NCBI RefSeq assembly: GCF_000306965.1
Contig: NZ_JH976434.1
Coordinates: 536,102-600,101 of the forward strand
Direction of reading: 5' to 3'
Source: Amphibacillus jilinensis Y1
GTDB lineage: Bacteria; Bacillota; Bacilli; Bacillales; Amphibacillaceae
DNA length: 64,000 bases
Below the pieces are notes generated by a model. That model searched no databases. It was not told the DNA's origin and saw only the letters and a program-made list of their open reading frames with translations. Shown here one piece after another: positions 17,275 through 26,080 of this stretch; the stretch's first letter is position 1; the number at the start of each line of letters is the position of its first letter. Both the position numbers and the translations under genes were made by a program.

Positions 17275-17447
17275 TTTCTTATAAAACGTGTGTTCCCTCC
17301 TAAAATTAAAAGTTTACTTTTTCAATAAATTAACAATAAGGTATAAATCCCTTAATGACAAGTTAAAGTACGATGGAAGACAAAAAAGACTGTGATATTG
17401 TCTAACAATATTGTAGTAAGAATATTCAGTTTATTATAAGATAACAA

Positions 17448-17668
17448 CATATTCATCATGCCAAACGCTAAGGAGATGATGAAATTAGCACACTTACATG
17501 TGGAAAGGTGAGGTTTAGCTAAGCTCACCTTCCACACAAATGTATATGTTCACGCATTTAATCACATTTTTAATGATGTAAATGCGATTGACATGTCGCA
17601 TTCCCCCTGTTCTCAGGCGACACCAAAACTTTAAGACCCTCAATAAATCAATGAGGGTCGTTTTTTTT
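17448..17668 (+). ncRNA. candidate small RNA with its own promoter and terminator
   Basis: TTGTAG (17411-17416), 18 bases, TATAAG (17435-17440) predict a start near 17448. The transcript would contain a hairpin of about 13 pairs (17498-17536, TGTGGAAAGGTGAG / CTCACCTTCCACA), a second one (17582-17601, ATGCGA / TCGCAT), a pyrimidine-rich single strand, and end at an excellent terminator at 17635-17668. No open reading frame with a Shine-Dalgarno lies inside. No known RNA family recognised. Confidence 0.35.
17635..17668 (+). terminator. orphan plus-strand terminator
   Basis: GACCCTCA / TGAGGGTC stem followed by G and eight T. No gene precedes it on this strand, which argues for a non-coding transcript. 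Confidence 0.75.
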
Positions 17669-17806
17669 GGCATTTTTGAGATAGAGCATATTAACAAATA
17701 AGTGAGTAGCGTTAAGCTCAATATATTTAAAGTCAAGTATAAGAAAAAATCACAAACTTACTAAATGAACATTTTTTATTTTACAGATACTACACCACAC
17801 ATTCTA

Positions 17807-18706
17807 TTAGTAGGTCATACCTTCTATTTCAAAACGTCCTTCTGTTATTTTCTCGCCATCTCGATAGATACGAACAATATAACGACCAGGTTCAAGAAGG
17901 TCTTGCGTCGGATCATATAAATAGTCATAAAACCGTTGCCATGATGGATCAACACGCACTTCAAACTGACCAAGCATTTGTTCACCTGTCTCCAGTGCCT
18001 CTAGAACATGAACATCAACACGTGGTGCACTAATTCTTTCTCCGAATTCAACTTCATAATAAATTAACTCGTCTTGTGAAAAAGTATCTTTAATACCCGT
18101 CACACCGCTAGCACCTTCATCTGTTCCAAACACAACACCAGCCGTTAAAAAGTAAGCATACATGGTTATCATTGCAAAAACAAATAAGATTAGTGAACCA
18201 AGCGCAAGTAGTGCGCCAGGAACACTTGTCCCGCCTGCTAGACTAATATCTCGCTCAGTTGCCTGTGTCATTTCAAATTCAGCTAATTTCTTTTTCGCAT
18301 GCCGATAATAGAGCGCGTTCCCATATACACCAATTAGCACAGTAGTCCCGATATTGATAAATGGTGTCATTATACTTAACAGGTCCTCATTGTCTAGAAT
18401 AACGCCTATTAAACCAACAATTAAATAAAATAGAAAAATAGCAAACATCGGTTTAAACATTCGGCGATAACCTAACCAAAAAATCCCCAAAAAGAAACCT
18501 GCTCCATTCCAACTTGCCGCTGTAGCAGGATCATGGGCTATCTCCCACTTTCGTTGATAATATGGATAATTCTTTCCAACAAACGTAGCCAACGTTTGAT
18601 CTTCACTTGATTCTTCTGCAATCAAGCTGTCATTTAAAGATTGACCACAATCTCTACAAAAATTTTCCTCAGCTTGATTCTCTCTCCCACAATTTGGACA
18701 ATACAT
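17807..18706 (-). CDS. zinc-ribbon, DUF2628-like membrane protein
   Basis: 299-residue membrane protein. An N-terminal zinc ribbon CPNCG...CRDCG (residues 3-22) is followed by a region around NGAGFFLGIFWLGYRRMFKPM that resembles DUF2628, two or three hydrophobic helices to about residue 125, another helix near 165-190, and a C-terminal extracellular-looking domain (190-299) ending in a beta-rich YIVRIYRDGEKITEGRFEIEG. The ATG at 18706 is spaced six bases from GAGAGGG; one two codons earlier abuts it. It stands alone. The function of the family is unknown; the tail resembles a small binding domain fused to the usual core. Confidence 0.75.
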   Translation of the reverse strand: MYCPNCGRENQAEENFCRDCGQSLNDSLIAEESSEDQTLATFVGKNYPYYQRKWEIAHDPATAASWNGAGFFLGIFWLGYRRMFKPMFAIFLFYLIVGLIGVILDNEDLLSIMTPFINIGTTVLIGVYGNALYYRHAKKKLAEFEMTQATERDISLAGGTSVPGALLALGSLILFVFAMITMYAYFLTAGVVFGTDEGASGVTGIKDTFSQDELIYYEVEFGERISAPRVDVHVLEALETGEQMLGQFEVRVDPSWQRFYDYLYDPTQDLLEPGRYIVRIYRDGEKITEGRFEIEGMTY

Positions 18707-18805
18707 ATCCATCCCTCTCTCTATTTTTAATAAAAATACTATATCATAATTATTGATTTTTTAAAGCTAACTTTTGAATCGGGCTAATATAACTATAAAA
18801 GCACA

Positions 18806-18911
18806 TAGCATGATCTGCACGTCTAAAACGAATGGTTTACATAAATCGAAACTTTATATTCCCTTATGCTATCTTGGCTGAACCCGAAAATTCAGATGGT
18901 AAAGTTGAGTT
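18806..18911 (+). repeat. R2 dispersed repeat, copy 1
   Basis: Shares with 50935-51041 the ordered blocks ATCTGC, AAAAC, GCTATCTTGGCTGAACC, GAAAATT and AAAGTTGAGTT; about 40 of 47 bases agree in the last part. Intergenic, between the zinc-ribbon gene and the RND operon end. Confidence 0.6.
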
Positions 18912-18922
18912 AACTATAACAG

Positions 18923-18958
18923 ACCCCCAAACACTTGATTTCCAGTCTGTTTGGGGGT
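18923..18958 (-). terminator. terminator of the RND efflux operon
   Basis: ACCCCCAAACA / TGTTTGGGGGT, a perfect 11-base stem 20 bases past the RND stop. The following T-tract on the minus strand is short. Confidence 0.75.
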
Positions 18959-18978
18959 AGATCAACATACATGATTTT

Positions 18979-21900
18979 TTATGAGACTTGCTTACGATTT
19001 TTCCATTTATTTGATAGATCATCAAAATAAGTATAGACGACAGGAATCAGTAACAATGTAAAAATACTTGAAATAGTTAACCCAAAAATAACAGTAATTG
19101 CCATTGGTTGTTGCATTTCCGCACCTTCTCCAATCCCAAGTCCTAACGGGATCATCGCAAGTACCGTCGTTAGTGTCGTCATTAAAATCGGACGTAATCG
19201 AGACGTACCCGCATCAATAATTGCTTGATGGCGATCAATATCACGTCGACGTAAAATGTTAATGTAATCAACAAGGACAATCGCATTATTAACAACAATA
19301 CCTGCAAGCATGATGATACCAATAAAGCCTACAATACTTAATGGCGTACCAGTGATAAATAATCCTCCAATGACACCAACAACTGAAACAGGTAGTGAAA
19401 ACATAATAATAAATGGTGTCAAGAAATTTTCAAATTGTACAGCCATAACGACATATACCAAGAATATTGACAGCAATAAAACTAAAGCCAATTCAATAAA
19501 AGCTTCTTCCATATCTTCAGCTTGACCACCAATCGTATAATGATAGTCTTCTGGAAAATCAAAACCACTTAATTGTGCTTCAATCGCGCGAGAAACTGTC
19601 CCAAGGTCATAACCAGCAATATCTGTATTAATCGTTACCATAGGTTGCTGATTGCCTCGTTGCAATGAAGCTGGCGTTTGCGTCTGTTCAAGGTTTGCCA
19701 GCTCAGTAAGAGGGATATTAGCACCTGTCTGTGTGTGAATCGTTAAATTTTCCAAGTCATTAATTGTTTCATGGTTAGTACCTGGATAAACTAAACGCAC
19801 ATCAATATCGTCACCCGCTTCTCGATAACGCATCACCGTTTGGCCGGACAGACGCATTTGCACCTGATTTAATATACTCGCTTCATTCAAACCATAGCGA
19901 GCAGCCACTTCACGATCAACACGAATTTCCATTTGTGGTTGGACTTCGTCAATAGAAGTAGAAGGATTAAATACGCCATCAATTTCTTCAATTTCAGTCA
20001 ATACCTCTGAAGCGAGTTCATTTAATACTTCGTGTTCAGGACCTTGCAATTCAATCGAGATCGGATCACCCATCGACATGTCAGTCATCGCACTAACCGT
20101 AATATCAGCACCTGCTATATTTTGAAGGTCAGCATCAAGCTGTTGAACAAGTTGATCTGTCGTGATGTCGCGTTCGCTGGCAGGGATTAATTCAAGCGTA
20201 AATGAAGCTGAATTGCCACTACCACCGGCTCCCATCATTCCTCCCATCATATCACCACTGCCAATAGAAAGATTATTGATTCGAATCAGATCTTGATAAC
20301 CATCAACGCGGTCATTAACTTCTAATGCGATCGTTTCAGTATGCTCAGAAGTCGTGCCAGCCGGAAGGTCAACATCTATACTAATTTGACCTTGATCACC
20401 TTCCGGAATAAATTCGGTCCCAACGAATGGAATAAGCGCCAAACTTCCAACAATAAGTAATATCGTTACCAATACCGTTGTCTTTCTAAATCGCAATGAT
20501 TTTTCAAGCGCATGTTTATAGCCATTGGTTAAGCGGTCCAGGAAGCGATCAAACCAATAACGACGTCCCTTTCCATTATCCCCTTTAATATCTACTAATA
20601 GTTTAGAAGACAGCATTGGTACAAGAGTAATCGCCACTACAAGTGCAGCAATTAATGCAAAAGCAACCGTTGCAGCTAATGGAATAAATAACTCTGCTGC
20701 TATCCCTGAAACAAATACCATCGGTAAAAATACAACTAAAGTCGTCGTGGTAGAAGCAATAACCGCAGGTGCAAGTTCCGAAGCTCCTAACTTAGCAGCT
20801 TCGAAGCGCGAATAGCCTCGTTGACGGTAAGAAACAATATTCTCAAGAATAACAATTGAACTATCAACCATCATACCAATTCCTAGAGCTAAGCCACCCA
20901 TCGTCAAGATATTTAACGTTTCACCTGTAAAGTAAATCAAACTAAATGTTGCAATAACTGCTATTGGAATTGAGACACCAATTACCAATGTTGCGCGGAT
21001 GCTCTTCAAGAAGAGTAATAAAATGAATAGCGCAAACACGCCACCTAATATAATATTTTGCACAACCGATTGAATCGAAAGTCGAATAAACTCAGAGTTA
21101 TCATAGACTAAGTCCAGTTCTACATCGCTAGGTAAAGCGTCATTAATCGACTCCATACTAGTCAATACATTATCCGACACCTCAACCGTGTTACTATCCG
21201 ATTGTCGCATAATGGATAACACAACAGCTTCTTGACCATTAACAAGGGTCGTGTCTGGTGTTGTGAACGTATCTTCAATTGAAGCTACATCTTCTAAATG
21301 CAAAATTGAGCCTTGCTCTGTTTGGATAATGGTGCTGGCAATCTCCTCCACCGAATGGTAGCTTCCATCCAGTCGAACTTGAAGATTTTGATCACCTCGC
21401 TCAATGGATCCCGCTGAAGCAGATTGATTCGATTGACCGAGTGTTTGCATGATCTGCTCAGCACTCACCCCATACTGTTGCAAGCTCGCTTCATCTAATT
21501 CAATATTAATAATACGCTCTTGACCGCCTTCGATAGAGACGGATGCTACCCCAGATTGACGCTCAATTTCTGGTGCGACTTGATCATCAGCAATCGTTTG
21601 AATCCGTGCCAAATCTTCTCCTGACAGACTAACAGCCATAATCGGCATTTGATTAGGATTAAACCGAAGCACATTTGGATCGCCAGCATCATCTGGTAAA
21701 AAGCCACCGACTTGATCAATTCGCTCGCGTACTTCAAGTAAAGCATTATCTAAATTTGTCCCCATCTCAAACATCATGATCACTAATGAAGAACCTGTAT
21801 TTGATTGCGTTTGAATCGATTCAATCCCTTCTATCGTACCCAACGCTTGTTCAACTGGCTCACTCACTTGATTTTCAACATCTTCTGGGGCCGCTTCAGG

Positions 21901-22053
21901 ATATTCAATACTAACAACAGCAATCGGTAAATCAATATCCGGCATTAAATCAATGGGTAAGCCTCGTAATGAGATAAATCCTGTTGCAATTACCGCCAAT
22001 ACAAGCATAATCACACCGACCGGGCGCTTTACCGACGTTTCTACTAACTTCAC
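18979..22053 (-). CDS. RND-family efflux transporter (AcrB/SwrC-like)
   Basis: 1,024-residue proton-driven exporter of the HAE-type RND family, closest in style to Bacillus SwrC/YerP (surfactin and antimicrobial efflux). Twelve helices in two repeats: TM1 at the N-terminus after MKLVETSVKRPVGVIM, then a large extracellular loop, and the second repeat from about residue 510. The helix IV motif GLALGIGMMVDSSIVILENI carries the proton-relay acidic residue. A methionine/glycine-rich stretch (SGDMMGGMMGAGG) interrupts the second periplasm-like loop, which is unusual. Its start overlaps the adaptor gene stop by four bases; it is the last gene of an adaptor-RND operon beneath a TetR regulator. Confidence 0.94.
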   Translation of the reverse strand: MKLVETSVKRPVGVIMLVLAVIATGFISLRGLPIDLMPDIDLPIAVVSIEYPEAAPEDVENQVSEPVEQALGTIEGIESIQTQSNTGSSLVIMMFEMGTNLDNALLEVRERIDQVGGFLPDDAGDPNVLRFNPNQMPIMAVSLSGEDLARIQTIADDQVAPEIERQSGVASVSIEGGQERIINIELDEASLQQYGVSAEQIMQTLGQSNQSASAGSIERGDQNLQVRLDGSYHSVEEIASTIIQTEQGSILHLEDVASIEDTFTTPDTTLVNGQEAVVLSIMRQSDSNTVEVSDNVLTSMESINDALPSDVELDLVYDNSEFIRLSIQSVVQNIILGGVFALFILLLFLKSIRATLVIGVSIPIAVIATFSLIYFTGETLNILTMGGLALGIGMMVDSSIVILENIVSYRQRGYSRFEAAKLGASELAPAVIASTTTTLVVFLPMVFVSGIAAELFIPLAATVAFALIAALVVAITLVPMLSSKLLVDIKGDNGKGRRYWFDRFLDRLTNGYKHALEKSLRFRKTTVLVTILLIVGSLALIPFVGTEFIPEGDQGQISIDVDLPAGTTSEHTETIALEVNDRVDGYQDLIRINNLSIGSGDMMGGMMGAGGSGNSASFTLELIPASERDITTDQLVQQLDADLQNIAGADITVSAMTDMSMGDPISIELQGPEHEVLNELASEVLTEIEEIDGVFNPSTSIDEVQPQMEIRVDREVAARYGLNEASILNQVQMRLSGQTVMRYREAGDDIDVRLVYPGTNHETINDLENLTIHTQTGANIPLTELANLEQTQTPASLQRGNQQPMVTINTDIAGYDLGTVSRAIEAQLSGFDFPEDYHYTIGGQAEDMEEAFIELALVLLLSIFLVYVVMAVQFENFLTPFIIMFSLPVSVVGVIGGLFITGTPLSIVGFIGIIMLAGIVVNNAIVLVDYINILRRRDIDRHQAIIDAGTSRLRPILMTTLTTVLAMIPLGLGIGEGAEMQQPMAITVIFGLTISSIFTLLLIPVVYTYFDDLSNKWKNRKQVS

Positions 22054-22919
22054 GATTCAGCATCCTCCCCTGCTACGTTGACGGCCATCCCATCATCTAA
22101 TGTCAATTGCCCACTAATAACGACTTGATCGTCTGCTTCAAGTTCAGCTTCAACCGCAGTATAGTCAGATTGAATCATGACAACATCAAGATCGATACGT
22201 TCTACATGATCATTTTTAACGACATAAACAAAGGCTTGGTCCCCATCTTCATTTAAAGCAGCTGTTGGAACTAACAGCGTATCTTCAATGGTGCGCTCTG
22301 CTATATGTACTTCAATAATCGCACCCGCTTTCCAAGCATGCTCATTTTCCGCTATTAGAGTTACCGAAAACATTCCGGTATCACCAGGCAAAACACTAAC
22401 TTTGTCAACGGTCGCTACATTAGCTTCTTCTTGATCACGACCATAGATGTCAACTTCATCATCAACGTCAAACAAATCAGCATTTGCTGCTGTTACGTCA
22501 AGATCAATAAATAGTTCGTCAAGTGAAACAATGATTAAAGCAGGCTCTTCGTCAGTTAATATATCGCCTTCTCTTATCGTCAAATTTGCCACTTGCCCCT
22601 CTACATCTGCCGTTAATTCTACTTCCATACCTGTCTCCATCACTGTATAAGTAATCAATAGATCATCTTCCTCTACTTGATCACCTTCGGCAACATGAAC
22701 CTGGTCAACTTCACCGATCATCGGTGCGATGACTGGCTGTGTTTCACTCGGTGATGTTCGACCATAAAATTGTTTATCAACAACCAAATCCCCTTCAGTA
22801 ACTGCATCCGTTTCAACAGTGACAATTCGTTCGGTTTCATTTGCCTGTTCTTGATCGTCATTAGAACACGCTGCCAGCAATGTAACAAACGCCACTAAAA
22901 TGAAAATAATCTTTCTCAT
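22050..22919 (-). CDS. membrane-fusion-protein lipoprotein, RND adaptor
   Basis: Periplasmic-adaptor-like subunit anchored to the outside of the membrane by a lipid: signal peptide MRKIIFILVAFVTLLAACSN with lipobox LAAC. 289 residues with a biotinyl-lipoyl-like half (PVIAPMIGEVDQVHVAEGDQV and GQVANLTIREGDIL), a beta-barrel domain and a C-terminal proximal domain (PTAALNEDGDQAFVYVV). No long coiled coil, as usual for Gram-positive adaptors. The ATG at 22919 has GAGGAGG nine bases upstream; an earlier start would bury the signal peptide. It is strongly acidic, common in salt-adapted bacilli. Translationally coupled to the RND gene. Confidence 0.92.
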   Translation of the reverse strand: MRKIIFILVAFVTLLAACSNDDQEQANETERIVTVETDAVTEGDLVVDKQFYGRTSPSETQPVIAPMIGEVDQVHVAEGDQVEEDDLLITYTVMETGMEVELTADVEGQVANLTIREGDILTDEEPALIIVSLDELFIDLDVTAANADLFDVDDEVDIYGRDQEEANVATVDKVSVLPGDTGMFSVTLIAENEHAWKAGAIIEVHIAERTIEDTLLVPTAALNEDGDQAFVYVVKNDHVERIDLDVVMIQSDYTAVEAELEADDQVVISGQLTLDDGMAVNVAGEDAES

Positions 22920-22962
22920 CTCTCTCTTCCTCCTCACATCTATTAAGACCAAATCGTAATGC

Positions 22963-23829
22963 TTAACGTTTCACGTTAGGAATAATATGTTGTTTAAATG
23001 CTTGAATATATGGATACAATTCTGGAATAGCACTTAGTTCATGAATTATACCCCTTAACAAGACTTGGTTAATTTCAACTTTATTTAATTCCTTTTTTAA
23101 AAGCAATACAATATCTTGTAGTTGATTTTTTTCTTCTTGATCGTGATCTAAGCGAGCAATTTCAGCGCTAAGCTGATCACAGTGATCAGCGACTGATAAA
23201 CTCGTATCTGTTTGCTTAATGCCCAACTGCTCCTCAGTCATTTGTGGAGACGGTTGTTTATCTAGTAAGTCTATCACGACACTTTTTAAACGCTCTACGA
23301 TAAAGGTGGCCAATTGTTTGGGATCAAACTGCAACTCATACAGAACTATAACCTTGATATATCCTTGTACCAAGCCGTCATAAATAATTGAGCAATCCAT
23401 TAAATAAGGAATAATCTTCTGACCATAAATGTCTAACATGCGTTGCTTGGTTAGCTGATAACTTTTCCCAATAATTTGTTTAGCTATTTGATCAATATTT
23501 TCTCCTACATTTAGGTTATCCCTAACACTCATTAACATATACCCTCTATGCTGACTAACCAACTGTAAGAACAGTGCTGTTTGTTTTACTAGCTTATCTT
23601 CCGGTGTGCCTGCCCCCTCATTAATTGTATCTAGCTTCTCCATCACCATTTTGACATAATAATCAACAATCTCTGATGTTAAAGCTTCTTTTGAAGCAAA
23701 ATACAGATAAAATGCCCCCTTGGACACTCCACTTTGTTCAGCAATTTCTTGGATTGAGGTTGCATGATAACCTTTCTTTACAAATAAATTGATACTCTGC
23801 TCCAGTATCCGTTGTTTTTTTTCTTGCAT
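22963..23829 (-). CDS. TetR-family repressor of the RND efflux operon
   Basis: 288 residues. The N-terminal TetR DNA-binding domain is clear (residues 1-50, RILEQSINLFVKKGYHATSIQEIAEQ and VSKGAFYLYFASKEAL). The protein is about 90 residues longer than usual; the C-terminal half (about 190-288) is a helical extension with many Glu/Gln/Leu, perhaps a coiled coil, as in Bacillus YerO-type regulators. It is first gene of the operon, 44 bases before the adaptor start, and has a perfect 20-base palindrome in front of it, so autorepression plus control of the pump is likely. Confidence 0.92.
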   Translation of the reverse strand: MQEKKQRILEQSINLFVKKGYHATSIQEIAEQSGVSKGAFYLYFASKEALTSEIVDYYVKMVMEKLDTINEGAGTPEDKLVKQTALFLQLVSQHRGYMLMSVRDNLNVGENIDQIAKQIIGKSYQLTKQRMLDIYGQKIIPYLMDCSIIYDGLVQGYIKVIVLYELQFDPKQLATFIVERLKSVVIDLLDKQPSPQMTEEQLGIKQTDTSLSVADHCDQLSAEIARLDHDQEEKNQLQDIVLLLKKELNKVEINQVLLRGIIHELSAIPELYPYIQAFKQHIIPNVKR

Positions 23830-23848
23830 ACACCCACCTCACTCATTT

Positions 23849-23868
23849 ATGACTGACCGGTCAGTCAT
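23849..23868. promoter_or_regulatory. palindromic TetR operator upstream of the efflux operon
   Basis: ATGACTGACCGGTCAGTCAT is a perfect 20-base dyad 20 bases before the repressor's start. The TGACYGnnCRGTCA core is typical of TetR/AcrR-class sites. Confidence 0.85.
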
Positions 23869-24020
23869 TGGTACTAATTAAGACAGTATCATAAATTTCA
23901 GTGTCCAGCAAACCATATCTCTTACATTTGTGCAGTATGAGTTGAAAATCCCTCAAGTCTTATCTTAAGCTATGCTTCAGCATCAAATGCATTTAACTGT
24001 CTTCATTCCACTCTCAACTC

Positions 24021-24058
24021 CCCTCATCTAAAGTATGTGCTTTACAGACGGTTATCAG
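24021..24058 (+). repeat. R1 dispersed repeat, copy 4 (3' portion)
   Basis: CCTCATCTA, GCTTTACAGACGGTTATCAG matches only the right end of R1; the left part is missing or unrecognisable. Confidence 0.55.
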
Positions 24059-24151
24059 TGATAAAAACACCTTCAAAATAGCCGCCGCATTTATAATATG
24101 CCATAATGAAAATAGGTAATTTTTACTACAAACCCAGTAGGAGGTGATTTT

Positions 24152-24664
24152 ATATATCCAATTAACTCTTATTATACAATCACAGATCAAACCTTATATA
24201 TTCGTTCAGCACACCAAACCGTTGCCAACACAGAAGTTGAAGAACTTAAAGGCACACGTTATGTGATGCAATCTGGACAACACATCATCGAACAGGCTTG
24301 TATTCAAAACGGATCCTCATATCAAGGAAGAGCTACAGCCATGCAAGCCTTATTTAAACTAAAACAAAATCCTCCAATCCCAATTAATCCAGCATTTGAT
24401 CTCTATGCTTTCGCCACCCATTCTCCACGTCAAGATCAATGTGTGTGGATTGTCACGAAACACATTAAGTATATTGATGACCGAGATAAAGAAGCAATCA
24501 TCCACTATACAAATGGCAAAATACTAAGAATTCCGATGTCAAAAAGGCGAGTCCAGCGCGTTTGTTTCTACTTATATAAATACCAGCTGTACTTTAAAAA
24601 TTCGTTTGATCTTAAACCGGGTAAGGCATTCGCTTCTGAACGTTCACCAAGTAACGTCAAGTAG
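24152..24664 (+). CDS. comK: ComK competence transcription factor, non-canonical start
   Basis: Master regulator of competence, binding A/T-rich boxes ahead of DNA-uptake genes. Family landmarks: YYTITDQTLYIR near the N-terminus, ACIQNGSSYQGR, then PIPINPAFDLYAFATHSPRQDQCVWI and IIHYTNGKILRIPMS. The conserved frame extends back about 37 codons before the first GTG (24263), and contains no ATG, GTG or TTG until a TAG at 24113. A near-perfect AGGAGGTGA (24139-24147) lies at ideal distance from an ATA codon at 24152, which I take as the start (170 residues). Alternatives are a lost start codon or +1 slippage from the 13-codon leader frame. Confidence 0.85.
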   Translation: MYPINSYYTITDQTLYIRSAHQTVANTEVEELKGTRYVMQSGQHIIEQACIQNGSSYQGRATAMQALFKLKQNPPIPINPAFDLYAFATHSPRQDQCVWIVTKHIKYIDDRDKEAIIHYTNGKILRIPMSKRRVQRVCFYLYKYQLYFKNSFDLKPGKAFASERSPSNVK

Positions 24665-24875
24665 TGGCGCGTTTTCTGTTTGCAAGGTAATCCAATCTAG
24701 AAAAGAACAATGATTCTATTTGCAGTCGAATAATCAGCTTAGCGAGCAAATGTGGAAGCAACAACGTCATTTCAAAAGATAAACTCATTTTTCTTAAATA
24801 CATATTTTTTCTAAGTAAGGGGTTTAATCATCTATATAAGTGGAATCACGATAGTAAAAGGGTAAGGGGGATACT

Positions 24876-25943
24876 ATGTCTAACAAAAAAACAATAGGTG
24901 TGATTATCGGTTTGCTTGTTTTTGCTGTCTTATTGATTTTAACAATACCTTTGCTACTTAGGGATAGTCAGCAAGGACATGATGATCAACAACCCGATCG
25001 AAACGAACAAGAAGTGATTGGTGACCAACCAAATAGCGTTATTGAATCATTATCTGATGACCAAGCCAATCAAATCATAATAGATTATCGATCTGCATAC
25101 GAAGAAATCATTAATGATCAAGACGATAGCCAGTATTTAACCACCTTCGAATCACTCGATGATATCGATAGACATCTCACCACTATCATGACGGATCAAC
25201 ATGCCCAATCAGTTAAAGATATGTATGTCCAAGAACATGATGACGGCATTTACCTTGTACCAATGGATGGCGTCGTTCTCATTGACCCAGAAGAAAACTA
25301 TGCTATTGAAGAAATAAGTGAAAATCACTATACAATTACACAGCAAAAGACAAATGAAATCGTAGGGCATGTTGAACTGATCTACCATGTGGAATGGGTT
25401 GAGGAGCAATGGTTAGTTGCTGACGTACAGCAACATGAAATTGAACCACCTTCTGTTGAAGAGACAGCTGACCAAGTTATTCAAGCAATAGCAGACAACG
25501 ATTATCAGCAATTAGCAGCATTCGCTGACGAGGATCAAGGTGTGTTATTCTCGCCTTATGTCAATGTTAGCGATCAAGACCTAATCTTTGATCAATATGA
25601 GATTGCCCAATTTGCCCAAGACGAGCACACCTATACTTGGGGGCAGCATGATGGCAGTGGCGAACCAATCGAACTAACAGCCACGGAATATACCGAGGCA
25701 TTTGTCGATGTAAGTAGATTAATTGAACCAGACGAGATTTTTATTAATCACTATAATCAGCATGGTAATGTATTAAATAACTTGGAAGAAGCATTCCCAG
25801 AGGCGACCGTTGTTGAATATCATCATCAAGGCTCTGAAGAAGAAGGTAGCATTGATTGGGAAAGTCTACACCTTGTATTTGAGGAAAATGAATTCGGTTT
25901 ATGGCGCTTGGTCGCTATTATATCAGATCAATGGACGATTTAA
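24876..25943 (+). CDS. membrane-anchored acidic extracellular protein, uncharacterised
   Basis: 355 residues: an N-terminal transmembrane anchor (about residues 6-28, TIGVIIGLLVFAVLLILTIPLLL) then an acidic Gln/Asp-rich ectodomain. Two parts can be seen: residues about 55-195, and about 196-355 ending in a conserved-looking stretch (SIDWESLHLVFEENEFGLWRLVAIISDQWTI). That type of ending recurs in many Bacillus lipoproteins of unknown role. The ATG follows AAGGGGG. It has its own terminator and stands between comK and an ABC module. No function assigned. Confidence 0.75.
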   Translation: MSNKKTIGVIIGLLVFAVLLILTIPLLLRDSQQGHDDQQPDRNEQEVIGDQPNSVIESLSDDQANQIIIDYRSAYEEIINDQDDSQYLTTFESLDDIDRHLTTIMTDQHAQSVKDMYVQEHDDGIYLVPMDGVVLIDPEENYAIEEISENHYTITQQKTNEIVGHVELIYHVEWVEEQWLVADVQQHEIEPPSVEETADQVIQAIADNDYQQLAAFADEDQGVLFSPYVNVSDQDLIFDQYEIAQFAQDEHTYTWGQHDGSGEPIELTATEYTEAFVDVSRLIEPDEIFINHYNQHGNVLNNLEEAFPEATVVEYHHQGSEEEGSIDWESLHLVFEENEFGLWRLVAIISDQWTI

Positions 25944-25952
25944 TGATGATCC

Positions 25953-25990
25953 AATCCCTTTATGCCCTACGGTTAATAAAGGGATTTTTT
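25953..25990 (+). terminator. terminator of the membrane-anchored protein gene
   Basis: ATCCCTTTAT / ATAAAGGGAT stem with TTTTTT at its base, ten bases past the stop. Confidence 0.85.
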
Positions 25991-26080
25991 CTCGCTATAT
26001 GTTAATCCTGATCATCGCGAACAGCTCGTATTGAATGGTTTTTTAGTCTAATTATGACGGTTTAATTTAATTGATTTTCT

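Larger units (their letters stand above)
17275..17806. other. 530-base gene-free interval with structured elements
   Basis: No reading frame here has a ribosome binding site; the two minus-strand frames present run through a terminator. The plus strand contains a promoter-like pair, two hairpins and a terminator (see the candidate RNA). ATATTGT-CTA-ACAATAT at 17394-17410 is a short perfect dyad just upstream of that promoter. Confidence 0.5.
23830..24151. other. divergent intergenic region between tetR and comK
   Basis: Contains the TetR palindrome, an R1 3'-end copy at 24021-24058, and the comK leader with a 13-codon frame (24106-24147, MKIGNFYYKPSRR) whose stop overlaps the comK Shine-Dalgarno. 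No ComK-box pair (AAAA-N5-TTTT) was convincing. Confidence 0.45.

Noticed and set aside
17352-17736. Two overlapping minus-strand frames (61 and 73 codons) in the gap before the zinc-ribbon gene
   Set aside because: No Shine-Dalgarno, and the longer one runs through a perfect terminator hairpin; composition is not coding-like.
24263-24664. comK starting at the GTG at 24263
   Set aside because: This would remove about 37 residues that match the conserved ComK N-terminus (YYTITDQTLYIR), and no ribosome site precedes that GTG.
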